Positions 1 through 6,029 of a stretch of 8,575 nt of DNA are shown one piece after another (the first letter of the stretch is position 1; each line of letters starts with the position of its first letter). Below the pieces are notes generated by a model. It saw nothing but the letters and a program-made list of their open reading frames with translations. It was not told the DNA's origin and ran no database searches. The DNA lies in assembly GCA_009783115.1 (NCBI GenBank), contig WRHT01000052.1, positions 1-8,575 of the forward strand. Reading direction: 5' to 3'. This DNA comes from Desulfovibrionaceae bacterium. Its GTDB lineage: Bacteria; Desulfobacterota; Desulfovibrionia; Desulfovibrionales; Desulfovibrionaceae. Position numbers and translations under genes: made by a program.

Positions 1-53
1 TCCACCCCGGCGGTGCGGTGATTCAGGCCGAGCAGACAGATGCTTTTATGCAT
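1..53 (-). CDS. hemA: Glutamyl-tRNA reductase, N-terminal fragment (gene runs off the left edge)
   Basis: Only the first 17 codons are in the window. They read MHKSICLLGLNHRTAGV. The stretch LGLNHRTA matches the conserved N-terminal signature of glutamyl-tRNA reductase (GxNHxTAPV-like), the NADPH-dependent enzyme that makes glutamate-1-semialdehyde from Glu-tRNA and so commits carbon to tetrapyrroles. The ATG at 51-53 overlaps the end of the upstream ccsA gene by eight bases (ATGCATAA), which suggests translational coupling. No strong ribosome binding site precedes it; a weak GGTGG lies about four bases upstream. The neighbouring siroheme and cytochrome c assembly genes fit this identity. The remaining ~400 residues, including the catalytic cysteine and the NADPH domain, cannot be seen. 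Confidence 0.88.
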   Translation of the reverse strand, partial: MHKSICLLGLNHRTAGV

Positions 54-888
54 GGGCCACCAGGGATAGGAAGCTGAAACCGTGCCTGGTGGGCAGCAGT
101 AAATTCACGCCCAGCAGGGAAAATACCGAAATGCCGAAGATTCCGAGGATCAGCAGGGCGGCCTTGCGCCCGCGCCAGCCTCGCAGGATGCGCAGATAAA
201 AGGTCAGGGCATAGAGGAACCAGACAAAGAGGGAGAATATTTCCTTGGGATCCCAGGCGCCGGTCCCCCAGGTCAAGGGCGCCCAGATAAAACCGGCCGC
301 GATCCCCAGGGTGTAAAGGGGAAACCCCAGGATAACGGCCAGGTGGTTGATGCGGTCATAAGCTCCCAGGGCCGGCAGATCCCGGTCAAATTCCGTCAGT
401 TTGGCCTTGGCCTTGAGTTTCCGGTCCATGTGCAGAAAAAGCAGGGCCGCGCCGCAGGCCAGGGTCAGCAGCCCCAGGCTGGTAAACATGGGGGCGATGT
501 GCAGCAGTAGAAAAAGCGCCTGCAAGGTTTCCGGCAATTCCAACTGGGCCGCGCCCACCTTGTAGGCCAGAATGAAGAGCAGCAGGGCCAGGGGGGCGGC
601 GGTCAGGGACAGGAAGCTGGATTTGAGCAGCCGCCAGCCCACGAAATAGACCAGGAGTATGCACCAGGCCAGAAGCTGCATAAAGTAGCCGCGGGAGAGT
701 TCCTCCGGAGGGGTCAGCAACACGATGCCAACCACCAGCAGGGTATGCAGGCCGAACCCTCCCCAGGTGAACAGGACGCCCGCGGTTTTCACCCGCTGGC
801 GGCCAGCCGGTATGCCCCAGAAGATCCCCACGCTCCCCAGAGCGTATAGACAAGTCACCAGCAAGGCGAGCAGCTTAGTAAAGATCAT
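46..888 (-). CDS. ccsA: Cytochrome c assembly protein, CcsA/HemX family
   Basis: A 280-residue, very hydrophobic protein with about eight likely membrane helices. It carries the CcsA/CcmC-type tryptophan motif WGTGAWDPKE at residues 207-216, which in this family lies in a periplasmic loop involved in haem handling. His130 before the motif and His269 after it are placed like the family's flanking haem-ligand histidines. The likely role is haem delivery for covalent attachment to apocytochromes c (System II), or a HemX-like protein acting with HemA; the hemA neighbour leaves both open. The frame is open further upstream to 987. I chose the ATG at 886-888 because the added N-terminus is not membrane-like, it would lie wholly inside the preceding gene, and a GGGGA element sits about eight bases before this ATG. 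The start overlaps the preceding gene by 14 bases. Confidence 0.87.
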   Translation of the reverse strand: MIFTKLLALLVTCLYALGSVGIFWGIPAGRQRVKTAGVLFTWGGFGLHTLLVVGIVLLTPPEELSRGYFMQLLAWCILLVYFVGWRLLKSSFLSLTAAPLALLLFILAYKVGAAQLELPETLQALFLLLHIAPMFTSLGLLTLACGAALLFLHMDRKLKAKAKLTEFDRDLPALGAYDRINHLAVILGFPLYTLGIAAGFIWAPLTWGTGAWDPKEIFSLFVWFLYALTFYLRILRGWRGRKAALLILGIFGISVFSLLGVNLLLPTRHGFSFLSLVAHA

Positions 889-1564
889 GCAGCAAATCCC
901 CAATCTGCTTATGCAGCTTTTCAGGAAGCAGATCCAGCAGGAGGCGCTCCGTTCCGGCGCGGTCCTTGTTCCGCAGGGTGTCCACAAGAGCGGATTGGGC
1001 CAGGCTCCGGAAGAGATCCGCCCGGCCGCCGCTGTTTTCTTTGCCCGGTATATGTCGCAAAATCAAGGGGCGCAGCCGCCCCATCAGGGTAAGCAGGGCG
1101 CTGTACCTGTTCTGGTACCAGTCCAGCAGCTCCCGCCGCATCCGGCGGGCCAAGGCCGGGCTTTGCCCGGCGGTGGACAGGGCCAGGCAGAAGCCGTCCT
1201 GGTAAAAGTGGGCGGGAACCATAAAATTGCCCTCGTCCGGGGCGTCCGCCACATTGCAGAAAATGCCATGTTCCCGGCATTTCCGGGCCAGGCGCAGGTT
1301 GGTCTCCGCCGATCCCGTGGCCGCGAACGCCAGGGAGCAGCCGGGCAGATCTTCTGGTCCGGCTTCACGCTGCGCATATTCCAGGGCCGGGTGCGCGGCC
1401 AAGTCCGCGGGCAGGTCCCGGGGCGGCACCGCCGGGTCCAGCCATAATAAAGCCTTGGGACCGGCCGCCAGCAGATCCCCGGCCTTGCGCCGACCCACTT
1501 CTCCGGCCCCGGCCAGCAGGATCCGCGCCTGGCTCAAATCCAGAAACAGGGGATAATAATGCAT
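875..1564 (-). CDS. Precorrin-2 dehydrogenase (siroheme synthase N-terminal-like)
   Basis: A 229-residue protein of the CysG N-terminal/Met8/SirC family, which oxidises precorrin-2 to sirohydrochlorin with NAD+; some members also insert iron. The Rossmann motif GAGEVGRRK is at residues 19-27. NVADAP at 104-109 holds Asp107, matching the CysG catalytic aspartate. The STAGQSPALAR segment at 130-140 is the other family hallmark. There is no C-terminal uroporphyrinogen methyltransferase domain, so it is a stand-alone dehydrogenase; whether it also chelates iron cannot be told from sequence. The C-terminal ~85 residues are helical and poorly conserved. AAGGA lies three bases before the ATG, a tight spacing, but no other in-frame start is near. 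It is first in the leftward operon with ccsA and hemA, consistent with sirohaem supply for dissimilatory sulfite reductase in a Desulfovibrio-type host. Confidence 0.87.
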   Translation of the reverse strand: MHYYPLFLDLSQARILLAGAGEVGRRKAGDLLAAGPKALLWLDPAVPPRDLPADLAAHPALEYAQREAGPEDLPGCSLAFAATGSAETNLRLARKCREHGIFCNVADAPDEGNFMVPAHFYQDGFCLALSTAGQSPALARRMRRELLDWYQNRYSALLTLMGRLRPLILRHIPGKENSGGRADLFRSLAQSALVDTLRNKDRAGTERLLLDLLPEKLHKQIGDLLHDLY

Positions 1565-1748
1565 GGGTCCTTATAGCCCCAGCCGGGTAATCCAGCAAGA
1601 GAGTTCTGCCCTTGCCGGAAAAGAGGGTGAAGTATAGCTTGCGGAACAAGCGGTATAAGGTTAGAAGCCATTTGGGGTTTCCAAAGGGCCGTGGGCTTTG
1701 GGTAGGTGGCGGCACCCCGGGGGAATATGCGTGATCTTGGAGATAAGC
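1565..1748. promoter_or_regulatory. Divergent promoter region between the siroheme/ccsA/hemA operon and hisI
   Basis: This 184-base gap must hold promoters for both directions. The clearest structure is an inverted repeat, GCTTG-CGGAA-CAAGC, at 1637-1651, flanked by TATA at 1633-1636 and 1654-1657. I could not find a convincing -35/-10 pair for either direction. No small gene with a plausible start and ribosome binding site was seen. The dyad could be an operator, but that is inference. Confidence 0.35.
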
Positions 1749-2138
1749 ATGGATTTGCCTGAGGATTTTCGCCCGGATTTTTCCAAGGCCGGAGGCCTGA
1801 TTCCAGCCATCGTCCAAAGCGCGGACAGCGGCGAGGTGCTCATGCTGGCCTACATGAATGAGGAGGCCTTCCTGGCCACCCTGCGCACGGGCGAAGCCCA
1901 TTACTACAGCCGCAGCCGCAAATCTCTCTGGCACAAGGGGGAGAGTTCCGGGCATGTGCAGAAGGTCAGGGCCGTGCGCCTGGACTGCGATGAAGATGCC
2001 CTGCTCCTGCTGGTGGACCAGGTGGGCGGCGCGGCCTGTCATACCGGACGGGCCAGTTGTTTTTACCGGGAACTGCATGAAGGGGACACGCGCGAATGTT
2101 CTCCAATGGTATTTGATCCCAGAGAGGTTTATAAATAG
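1749..2138 (+). CDS. hisI: Phosphoribosyl-AMP cyclohydrolase
   Basis: A 129-residue protein that opens the purine ring of phosphoribosyl-AMP, the third step of histidine synthesis. Family signatures are nearly complete: [16 protein letters not shown] at residues 54-69, the metal-binding aspartates 79, 81 and 83 in DCDED, and the zinc cysteines Cys80, Cys97 and Cys104 in DCD, ACHTG and SCF. It is monofunctional: there is no HisE pyrophosphohydrolase domain, so hisE must lie elsewhere. The frame is open back to 1698, but the ATG at 1749 has a GGAG six bases upstream and gives the usual family N-terminus (a short lead into the DFxKxGGLIPAI segment). hisG begins one base after its stop, so the two are almost certainly co-transcribed. 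Confidence 0.93.
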   Translation: MDLPEDFRPDFSKAGGLIPAIVQSADSGEVLMLAYMNEEAFLATLRTGEAHYYSRSRKSLWHKGESSGHVQKVRAVRLDCDEDALLLLVDQVGGAACHTGRASCFYRELHEGDTRECSPMVFDPREVYK

Positions 2139-2139
2139 C

Positions 2140-3018
2140 ATGTCTGAAACCATCCTTAAATTCGGCATTCCCAAGGGTTCGCTGGAAGAAGCCACCATTT
2201 CCCTGTTCGCGCGGTCCGGCTGGAAGATCAGTATGCGCGCCCGCAACTATTTTCCGGAAATCAATGACCCGGAGATTGGCGCCCGTCTCTGCCGGCCGCA
2301 GGAAATGCCCCGCTATGTGGCCGAAGGGGTGCTGGATGCCGGGCTTACCGGCAAGGACTGGATTTTGGAAACCCAGTCCCAGGTCCAGGTGGTTTCTGAC
2401 CTCATTTATTCCAAGGTCAGCAGCCGGCCGGCCCGCTGGGTGCTGGCCGTGGCCGGGGATTCGCCGTACCAGCGGCCGGAAGATCTGCAAGGCCGGCGTA
2501 TAGCCACGGAAATCACCGGGCTGGCCGAGCGTTATTTCGCCGCCAAAAACATCCCGGTCAAGGTGGAATACTCCTGGGGGGCCACAGAAGCCAAGGTGGT
2601 GGAAGGGCTGGCCGACGCCGTGGTGGAGGTCACCGAAACCGAAGCCACTATTCGCGCCCACGGTCTACGCATCATTGACGAGGTGCTGGTCACCAACACC
2701 CAGCTTATCGCCAACCCGGCGGCCTGGAACGACCCCGTAAAACGCAGGAAAATAGAGCAGATTAACCTGCTCCTGCAAGGCGCTCTTAAAGCCGAAACCT
2801 TGGTGGGCTTGAAAATGAACGTGGAAGGCGTCCGTCTGCCAACGGTGCTGGCCTTGCTGCCTTCCTTGAATTCCCCCACCATTTCCGCCCTGCGCGACTC
2901 CGGCTGGCACGCCCTGGAGACCGTGGTTTCGGTGCGGACCGTGCGTGATCTTATCCCGCGCCTGGTGGAGGCCGGGGCCCAAGGCATCATTGAATACCCG
3001 CTGAATAAAGTAATCTGA
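2140..3018 (+). CDS. hisG: ATP phosphoribosyltransferase, long (HisG-L) form
   Basis: A 292-residue enzyme that joins ATP and PRPP in the first, feedback-controlled step of histidine synthesis. The N-terminus LKFGIPKGSL (residues 6-15) and the AGLTGKDW segment (67-74) are typical. The PRPP-loop region is at about 147-176 (GATEAKVVEGLADAVVEV followed by TETEATIRAHGL). Residues from about 215 to the end (GLKMN ... GAQGIIEYPLNKVI) form the ACT-like regulatory domain, so it should be a HisZ-independent enzyme inhibited by histidine. Glu168 sits where many HisG proteins have the loop glycine (TGxT), a departure worth checking. The start is the ATG one base after the hisI stop; GAGAGG lies about 12 bases upstream, and coupling to hisI may help initiation. 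The frame is open far upstream through hisI, but that part is a shadow of hisI. Confidence 0.93.
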   Translation: MSETILKFGIPKGSLEEATISLFARSGWKISMRARNYFPEINDPEIGARLCRPQEMPRYVAEGVLDAGLTGKDWILETQSQVQVVSDLIYSKVSSRPARWVLAVAGDSPYQRPEDLQGRRIATEITGLAERYFAAKNIPVKVEYSWGATEAKVVEGLADAVVEVTETEATIRAHGLRIIDEVLVTNTQLIANPAAWNDPVKRRKIEQINLLLQGALKAETLVGLKMNVEGVRLPTVLALLPSLNSPTISALRDSGWHALETVVSVRTVRDLIPRLVEAGAQGIIEYPLNKVI

Positions 3019-3026
3019 ATATAGAA

Positions 3027-3050
3027 GGCCGGCGCGGCTAAAGCCGGGCT
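3027..3050 (+). terminator. Possible hairpin after hisG
   Basis: CCGGC at 3029-3033 can pair with GCCGG at 3043-3047, or alternatively CGGC-TAAA-GCCG at 3035-3046 forms a tight stem-loop. It lies nine bases after the hisG stop. The following bases (ATTCTT) are only mildly T-rich, so it is a weak intrinsic terminator candidate at best. Confidence 0.3.
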
Positions 3051-3196
3051 ATTCTTCAGGCGTATTCCGCCACATCCGTCAGCCGGGCATCCGGGATATC
3101 CGGTTTTCCGCCGGAGAATTCAGGATTGACAGGAGTCTTTCCGGCGAAATAGTAGCAAAGGGCAGCGTTGCCGGATCTTTTACCCAGGGAATGGTC

Positions 3197-4237
3197 ATGG
3201 GCATTGTAGAGGGCAAGGGTAGGCACTGGACAGGACGGTGGCGGGCGTTGGCCGTGGCGGTTCTCCTTCTGCTCTGCCCCGCGCCCGCCGTTGCCCTGGA
3301 GGCAGGGAGGCTATTGCCGGATCATGAGGGCTTCAGCTTCTGGGAACAGGGTCCTTTCCGCATAAAATTCGCGCGCCAAGGGGAACACGCGGCGCCGGAT
3401 CGCGATTCCAGCGGGAACGGCTGCCCGGATTTTGTGGAAGATGTCGCCAAGCAGTTGAATATGGCCCATTACATCTTTTGTGATCTCTTCGGTTTTCCTT
3501 CACCCCTGGAATCCCCCCGTTATCCCGGCGTACGCTATTTTAACGTGGGCATATATAACCGGGAGCGGCTGCAAGGATATCGGGGCCTAAATTTTGACAG
3601 GCCGGCCAATGCGGTGGATACCGCCGCGTTTTCCGTCCAGGAACCAGGCCGGCCTCTCCCTAGGTCGCGTGTCTTGAACATGATGATCAGCCGGGATATT
3701 GACCCAGCCGGCAATATGACTCCGGCGCACGAGTATTTTCACCATATCCAGAATGGGGCAACCTATTTCAAGCCCAACTGGTTCTACGAGGGGCTGGCCG
3801 CCTGGTCTTACGACGCGCTGGGCGTATGGCGTCCTGTTTCCAAGGCCGTCGCCGCGAGCGCTGGAAATCCGCTGGATCTTCTGGCCGATCCGGAACGCCT
3901 GGAGGAGCTGCTGGCCTCTTCATACGGCGCGGCGGATACGCTGTGGATGCCCCTCGCCCGTCTCTGTCCCGGGGCCAGCCAGCCCCTTCCGGAAGAGGAT
4001 CCGTTTTTGGATTTGGTTTATAGTGACGGTTCATCTGTGCTTAAAGACCGCGAGATCGCCGGGATGCGCATGATGCGCGAGATCCTGGCCGGGTTCGCGG
4101 CGGCGGAAGAGGAGGCTTTTTCCCTGTACCAGTATGGCGAATGGTCAAGCGCCGCCCGGCGCGATCCCCGCAATAACCACCACATGGTGGAGGTTATCCT
4201 GAAAACCGCGGCGGCCGTCTGCCTAGGGGCCGAATAG
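3197..4237 (+). CDS. Secreted HExxH zinc metallopeptidase-like protein
   Basis: A 346-residue protein not matched to a named enzyme. It opens with a signal peptide: basic residues, the hydrophobic run ALAVAVLLLL, and an AVA cleavage site near residue 33. DRDSSGNGCPDFVED (about 68-82) resembles the DxDxNGxPDxVE element found in some secreted bacterial peptidases. AHEYFHHIQNG (177-187) supplies the HExxH zinc site, His178/His182 with catalytic Glu179. NWFYEGLAAW follows 16 residues later, and Glu198 is a likely third zinc ligand, as in gluzincins of the MXAN_6640-like kind. The likely location is periplasm or outside the cell; the substrate is unknown. An ATG also exists at 3191, but AGGGA abuts it directly, whereas the ATG at 3197 has the same AGGGA six bases away; I therefore prefer 3197. 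The C-terminal third has no recognisable motif. The upstream gap (3019-3196) contains no gene that I can support. Confidence 0.72.
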   Translation: MGIVEGKGRHWTGRWRALAVAVLLLLCPAPAVALEAGRLLPDHEGFSFWEQGPFRIKFARQGEHAAPDRDSSGNGCPDFVEDVAKQLNMAHYIFCDLFGFPSPLESPRYPGVRYFNVGIYNRERLQGYRGLNFDRPANAVDTAAFSVQEPGRPLPRSRVLNMMISRDIDPAGNMTPAHEYFHHIQNGATYFKPNWFYEGLAAWSYDALGVWRPVSKAVAASAGNPLDLLADPERLEELLASSYGAADTLWMPLARLCPGASQPLPEEDPFLDLVYSDGSSVLKDREIAGMRMMREILAGFAAAEEEAFSLYQYGEWSSAARRDPRNNHHMVEVILKTAAAVCLGAE

Positions 4238-4302
4238 GGGCATTTACGATGGAGCGGCGCGATCCTCCGGAAAAAGCTCTCTGTAACAAAAAACTCTTTA
4301 AC

Positions 4303-4375
4303 TTGCCATCGGGAAAAGTTTAATTTTTTTACATAGTTATCTATTGCAATCCGCATTGCTTTGGAGTATTGCTTT
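4303..4375 (+). promoter_or_regulatory. AT-rich leader with spaced ATTGC repeats before the Mur ligase gene
   Basis: After a GC-rich region the sequence becomes strongly AT-rich. TTGCCA at 4303-4308 is close to a -35 box (TTGACA), but no good -10 box sits at the standard distance. ATTGC occurs three times, at 4343, 4355 and 4368, that is every 12-13 bases. The first copy lies in the perfect palindrome ATTGCAAT (4343-4350) and the last two are each part of ATTGCTTT. These may be regulator contacts in the leader. Confidence 0.28.
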
Positions 4376-4379
4376 ACCG

Positions 4380-5855
4380 ATGGAACACGCCGAGGTGACA
4401 ACTACAAGAAGGATGGAGCTGGGTTGCCAGGCTGAAAATAAGAAACCCGGCATGGAATCCGCTGATGTTCCGCGCGAAGAGGCCAAGTGGACGCCGCGGA
4501 TATTGGCCGAAGCCACGGGGGGGGAATGGATTGTGCCGCCTCCCGCGGATTGGAGGGTTGCCGGCATGTGCGTCTGGGGGCAATCTTTCAAGCCCGGCGA
4601 CATGCTTATGGCGGGAAGCGAAGGGGAAAAGCGGGGGCTATCCCGTGAGGCCGCCCTGAAATTAGCCGCTGACGCCGCCGGGATCATTTGCACGGATCCC
4701 GATCCCTGGGTGAACAGCGGGCTGCCGGTGCTGAAGGTAAACGGCATATACGACGCGGTATTTGAGCTGGCCGCCGCCGCGCGCGGACTGTTCAGGGGAA
4801 AGATGGTCGCGGTGACCGGCACCAGCGGAAAAACCACCACCGTGGCCCTGATCGCCCATCTGTTGGCGCGTTATGGAACGGTTTCACAGACCCAGTTCAA
4901 TGCAAACACCTTTTATGGAATGGGCTGGAACATGGCGGCCATGGATCTTGCCTCCAGGTGGTGGATCCTGGAGATGGCCGTGCCCGCGATGCGCAAAGGC
5001 GCCTCTCTTGCCGGCCCGGATGTGGCCGTGGCCCTGAATGTTTCGGCCGGGCACCTGAAATATTGGAAGACAGTGGAAAATCTCGCCTACCATAAAAGCA
5101 AGATTTTCAGCGGACTGCGGCCCGGCGGGCACGCCGTGATTAATCACGATATGGAAATGTTTGATCTTTTTAGGGATGAAGCGTTACGGAAGACCGGGAA
5201 CCTGATTACCTTCGGAGAAAGGGATAATTCCACCTTGCGCCTTGTGAAATGCACTAACGATGACATGGAGTTTATTTATAACGACAGGCAGTACGCGGCG
5301 AAATTGCCTAGTCATGGACACTATGCGGCCATGAACGCCTTGGCGGCCTTGGGCGTGCTTTCGGCTTTCGGGCTGCCGCCTGAAAAAAGCTGCGAGGATA
5401 TCGCGTCCTTGGCGCCGATTGCCGGAAGAGGCATGAGGCATAAGATTACATTTGAAAATAAGAATATCACCATAATAGATGAGTCCTATAATGCCAATCC
5501 GGCATCGGTGCGGGCAACGCTGCTGGCGTTTTCCGAAGCAGGACACCGTAAAGCCTCCCGCGTTCTGGTATTGGGGGATATGCTGGAACTTGACGAAGGG
5601 TCCGCCGCATACCATCGCGAACTTGAGGAACACGTGCGCAAGGCGGATCCGGATCGCGTGCTCCTCTGCGGCGAGGAAATGCTTAACCTGTGGAAGGTAA
5701 TCTCTGATGAATATTCAGGACGCTGGTATGCCGATGCGTCTGGGCTCATCAGGGATATCTCCAATTGGATAGCGGATGCCGATGTGATATTTATAAAAGG
5801 TTCGCATGACACGGGCTTGCATAAACTGGCGAGTCATTTACTCAGCCGGAAATGA
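4380..5855 (+). CDS. MurF-like Mur ligase family protein (substrate uncertain)
   Basis: A 491-residue ATP-dependent ligase with the three-domain Mur layout. The central domain has the P-loop VTGTSGKTTT (145-154), the Glu198 region ILEMAVPAM, the NVSAGHLKYW segment (220-229), and Lys239 in YHKSKIFSGL, where Mur ligases carry a carbamylated lysine. The C-terminal domain has IDESYNANP (366-374), VLGDMLEL (397-404) and IKGSH (472-476), all MurF-like. Two things differ from true MurF. The N-terminal domain reads MCVWGQSFKPGDMLMA where the UDP-binding DSR motif is expected, and the usual KxEI after the carbamylated lysine is KSKI. It also stands alone, not in a cell-wall cluster. I infer a paralogue acting on a different acceptor, though MurF function cannot be excluded. 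Start choice is uncertain: ATG 4380 has GGAG 13 bases upstream, ATG 4413 has AGAAGG abutting it, and TTG 4344 and ATG 4452 are also in frame. Confidence 0.75.
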   Translation: MEHAEVTTTRRMELGCQAENKKPGMESADVPREEAKWTPRILAEATGGEWIVPPPADWRVAGMCVWGQSFKPGDMLMAGSEGEKRGLSREAALKLAADAAGIICTDPDPWVNSGLPVLKVNGIYDAVFELAAAARGLFRGKMVAVTGTSGKTTTVALIAHLLARYGTVSQTQFNANTFYGMGWNMAAMDLASRWWILEMAVPAMRKGASLAGPDVAVALNVSAGHLKYWKTVENLAYHKSKIFSGLRPGGHAVINHDMEMFDLFRDEALRKTGNLITFGERDNSTLRLVKCTNDDMEFIYNDRQYAAKLPSHGHYAAMNALAALGVLSAFGLPPEKSCEDIASLAPIAGRGMRHKITFENKNITIIDESYNANPASVRATLLAFSEAGHRKASRVLVLGDMLELDEGSAAYHRELEEHVRKADPDRVLLCGEEMLNLWKVISDEYSGRWYADASGLIRDISNWIADADVIFIKGSHDTGLHKLASHLLSRK

Positions 5856-5873
5856 GGCCTTTCCGCCGCGGGA

Positions 5874-6029
5874 TTAAACCTGTGCCACTCCCAAATTAAG
5901 AATAAACAGCAGGATCAGGTTGCCGCAGTAAGCAATACCCAGGATGCTGATTGTGCCGATCTGGACGATTTGAGCCAGCGCCGACAAGAGGTTGATTTTT
6001 GCCGATGCGGTCCAGCGGGCGCGTTTCAT
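5874..6029 (-). CDS. Small hydrophobic membrane protein, 51 residues, coupled to the Crp/Fnr gene
   Basis: The minus strand encodes a 51-residue protein whose ATG (6027-6029) directly follows the TGA stop of the Crp/Fnr-type gene (TGAATG). It starts MKRARWTASAKINLL, a basic N-terminus. From about residue 14 it is almost entirely apolar (SALAQIVQIGTISILGIAY, then NLILLFILNLGVAQV), enough for one long or two short membrane helices, with basic residues only at the N-terminus. No family is recognised. The ribosome binding site is weak (GGCGGAAAAG), as expected if ribosomes re-initiate after the upstream stop. It ends 18 bases from the stop of the convergent Mur ligase gene. Support comes from hydrophobic codon content, a natural position and coupling; a chance open frame remains possible at this length. 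Confidence 0.5.
   Translation of the reverse strand: MKRARWTASAKINLLSALAQIVQIGTISILGIAYCGNLILLFILNLGVAQV

Noticed and set aside
725..1447. A 240-codon open frame on the plus strand over ccsA and the precorrin-2 dehydrogenase gene
   Set aside because: It lies opposite two genes with clear family motifs, its product is a Pro/Arg/Gln-rich sequence without domains, and it has no convincing ribosome binding site.
1570..1598. TTGCTG and TATAAG, 17 bases apart on the minus strand, as a promoter for the precorrin-2 dehydrogenase gene
   Set aside because: The -10-like box ends only five bases before the ATG, so transcription would begin at or inside the start codon. The same bases also form the AAGGA ribosome binding site.
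1365..2246. A 293-codon open frame on the minus strand over hisI and the end of the precorrin-2 dehydrogenase gene
   Set aside because: It is antisense to hisI, which has complete catalytic and zinc motifs. The product shows no family features and is a GC-rich shadow frame.
3088..3147. CCGG-rich inverted repeats (CGCCGGA and TCCGGCG) between hisG and the peptidase gene
   Set aside because: The seven-base arms are about 25 bases apart without a T-run. Such matches are expected by chance in CCGG-rich DNA, and they show neither terminator nor riboswitch structure.
5856..5873. A bidirectional terminator between the convergent Mur ligase and small membrane protein genes
   Set aside because: The 18-base gap holds only a short CCGCGG and no T-tract on either strand.
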